NCBI GenBank assembly: GCA_002007465.1
Contig: LNAC01000338.1
Coordinates: 302,233 to 366,232 of the forward strand
Source of the DNA: Ailurus styani
Taxonomy: Eukaryota > Chordata > Mammalia > Carnivora > Ailuridae
Reading direction: 5' to 3'
DNA length: 64,000 nt
A model generated the notes under the pieces. That model was not told the DNA's origin, ran no database searches, and saw only the letters and a list, made by a program, of their open reading frames with translations. Position numbers and translations under genes: made by a program. Within the stretch, counting starts at the first letter, position 1; every line of letters begins with the position of its first letter. This document shows, piece by piece, positions 63,689 to 64,000 of the stretch.

Positions 63689-64000
63689 CTAGGTAGAAAA
63701 TATCATATTATTATTTTTAAGCTCTGTGATGAGTGTACACTCACAATGACAACATGAAATGATGTATTTAATGATGGATTTCCAAATTAAATAATGAGGT
63801 GGCCAGAATAAGCCCAAAGCAGTAAGTTCCGCTAGGATGGCAAGTAGCAATTTGATTTGGGAGGCTAAGGTCTGGAGTGCTGACAGAAATACGCAGTATT
63901 TCACGGGGAGCACACCGAGTCCCTGGGAGAAAAGGGATTTCTCCCATCCCCTCCAGCACAAGAGAGCTCCCGGTGGCCAGCCCAGAAACTGTCCAGGTGG
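63689..64000 (-). other. HECTD4: Intron upstream of W1 (partial)
   Basis: Intronic sequence running off the right edge, starting with the W1 acceptor (CTACCTAG in sense). Nothing else recognised. Confidence 0.7.

Noticed and set aside
62686..63064. Overlapping frames of 84-105 codons on both strands
   Set aside because: No homology recognised, no splice sites in phase with W1-W2, and both strands open together, which points to base composition.
63689..63961. Open frame adjoining W1 on its upstream side
   Set aside because: The W1 acceptor (CTACCTAG) is good and W1 starts in phase 0; the extension looks like intronic read-through.

Overview
The window is mammalian nuclear DNA, almost certainly from a carnivoran and probably a mustelid-type genome (mink, ferret, otter or marten). 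The clue is about 25 copies of the tRNA-Lys-derived CAN-SINE, with heads of the form GGGCGCCTGGGTGGCTCAG and tails of the form CAAATAAATAAAATCTT. The L1 3' ends found here also have the carnivore form. The species call rests on SINE appearance alone.

One gene fills the window on the minus strand: the central part of HECTD4, a very large probable HECT-type E3 ubiquitin ligase. I placed 44 coding exons between 63688 (5' side) and 128 (3' side). They join into one uninterrupted reading frame of 8031 nt (2677 codons). The phase agrees at all 43 internal junctions; 42 introns are GT-AG and one is GC-AG. The 5' exons with the start codon lie beyond the right edge. The 3' exons with the catalytic HECT domain lie beyond the left edge. 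No promoter, first exon or poly(A) site of this gene is therefore present. Exons are numbered W1 to W44 in transcription order, and residue numbers count from the first complete codon of W1.

Protein layout: an all-helical start (W1-W3); a CUB-like beta-sandwich (residues about 153-268, W4-W6); a long alpha-helical, probably HEAT/ARM-like scaffold (W7-W28) with a small glycine-rich barrel-like insert (W25); a SPRY domain (about 1497-1627, W30-W32); an acidic linker (end of W34); more helical scaffold (W35-W43); and one 1307-nt exon (W44) holding a serine tract, a basic nuclear-localisation-like cluster, an RRM-like segment and a low-complexity Ser/Gly tail.

The remainder is intronic. It holds nested CAN-SINEs, L1 3' ends on both strands, MIR and L2 relics, MER5A-like DNA transposon relics, microsatellites, and three homopolymer tracts each at or beside a single N. 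The longest intron (W27-W28, 7.7 kb) carries an old L1 broken by four SINEs. Several SINEs and one L1 have intact target-site duplications and look fairly recent.

I found no second confident gene, RNA gene, CRISPR array or operon-like system. The points most worth a second look are a GC-AG intron beside the SPRY domain; a G-quadruplex motif inside a 122-nt intron; a near-identical 100-bp direct repeat just downstream of two consecutive exons; an in-frame exon flanked by weak donors; an unidentified open stretch that may be a retrocopy; and a perfect 12-bp hairpin.
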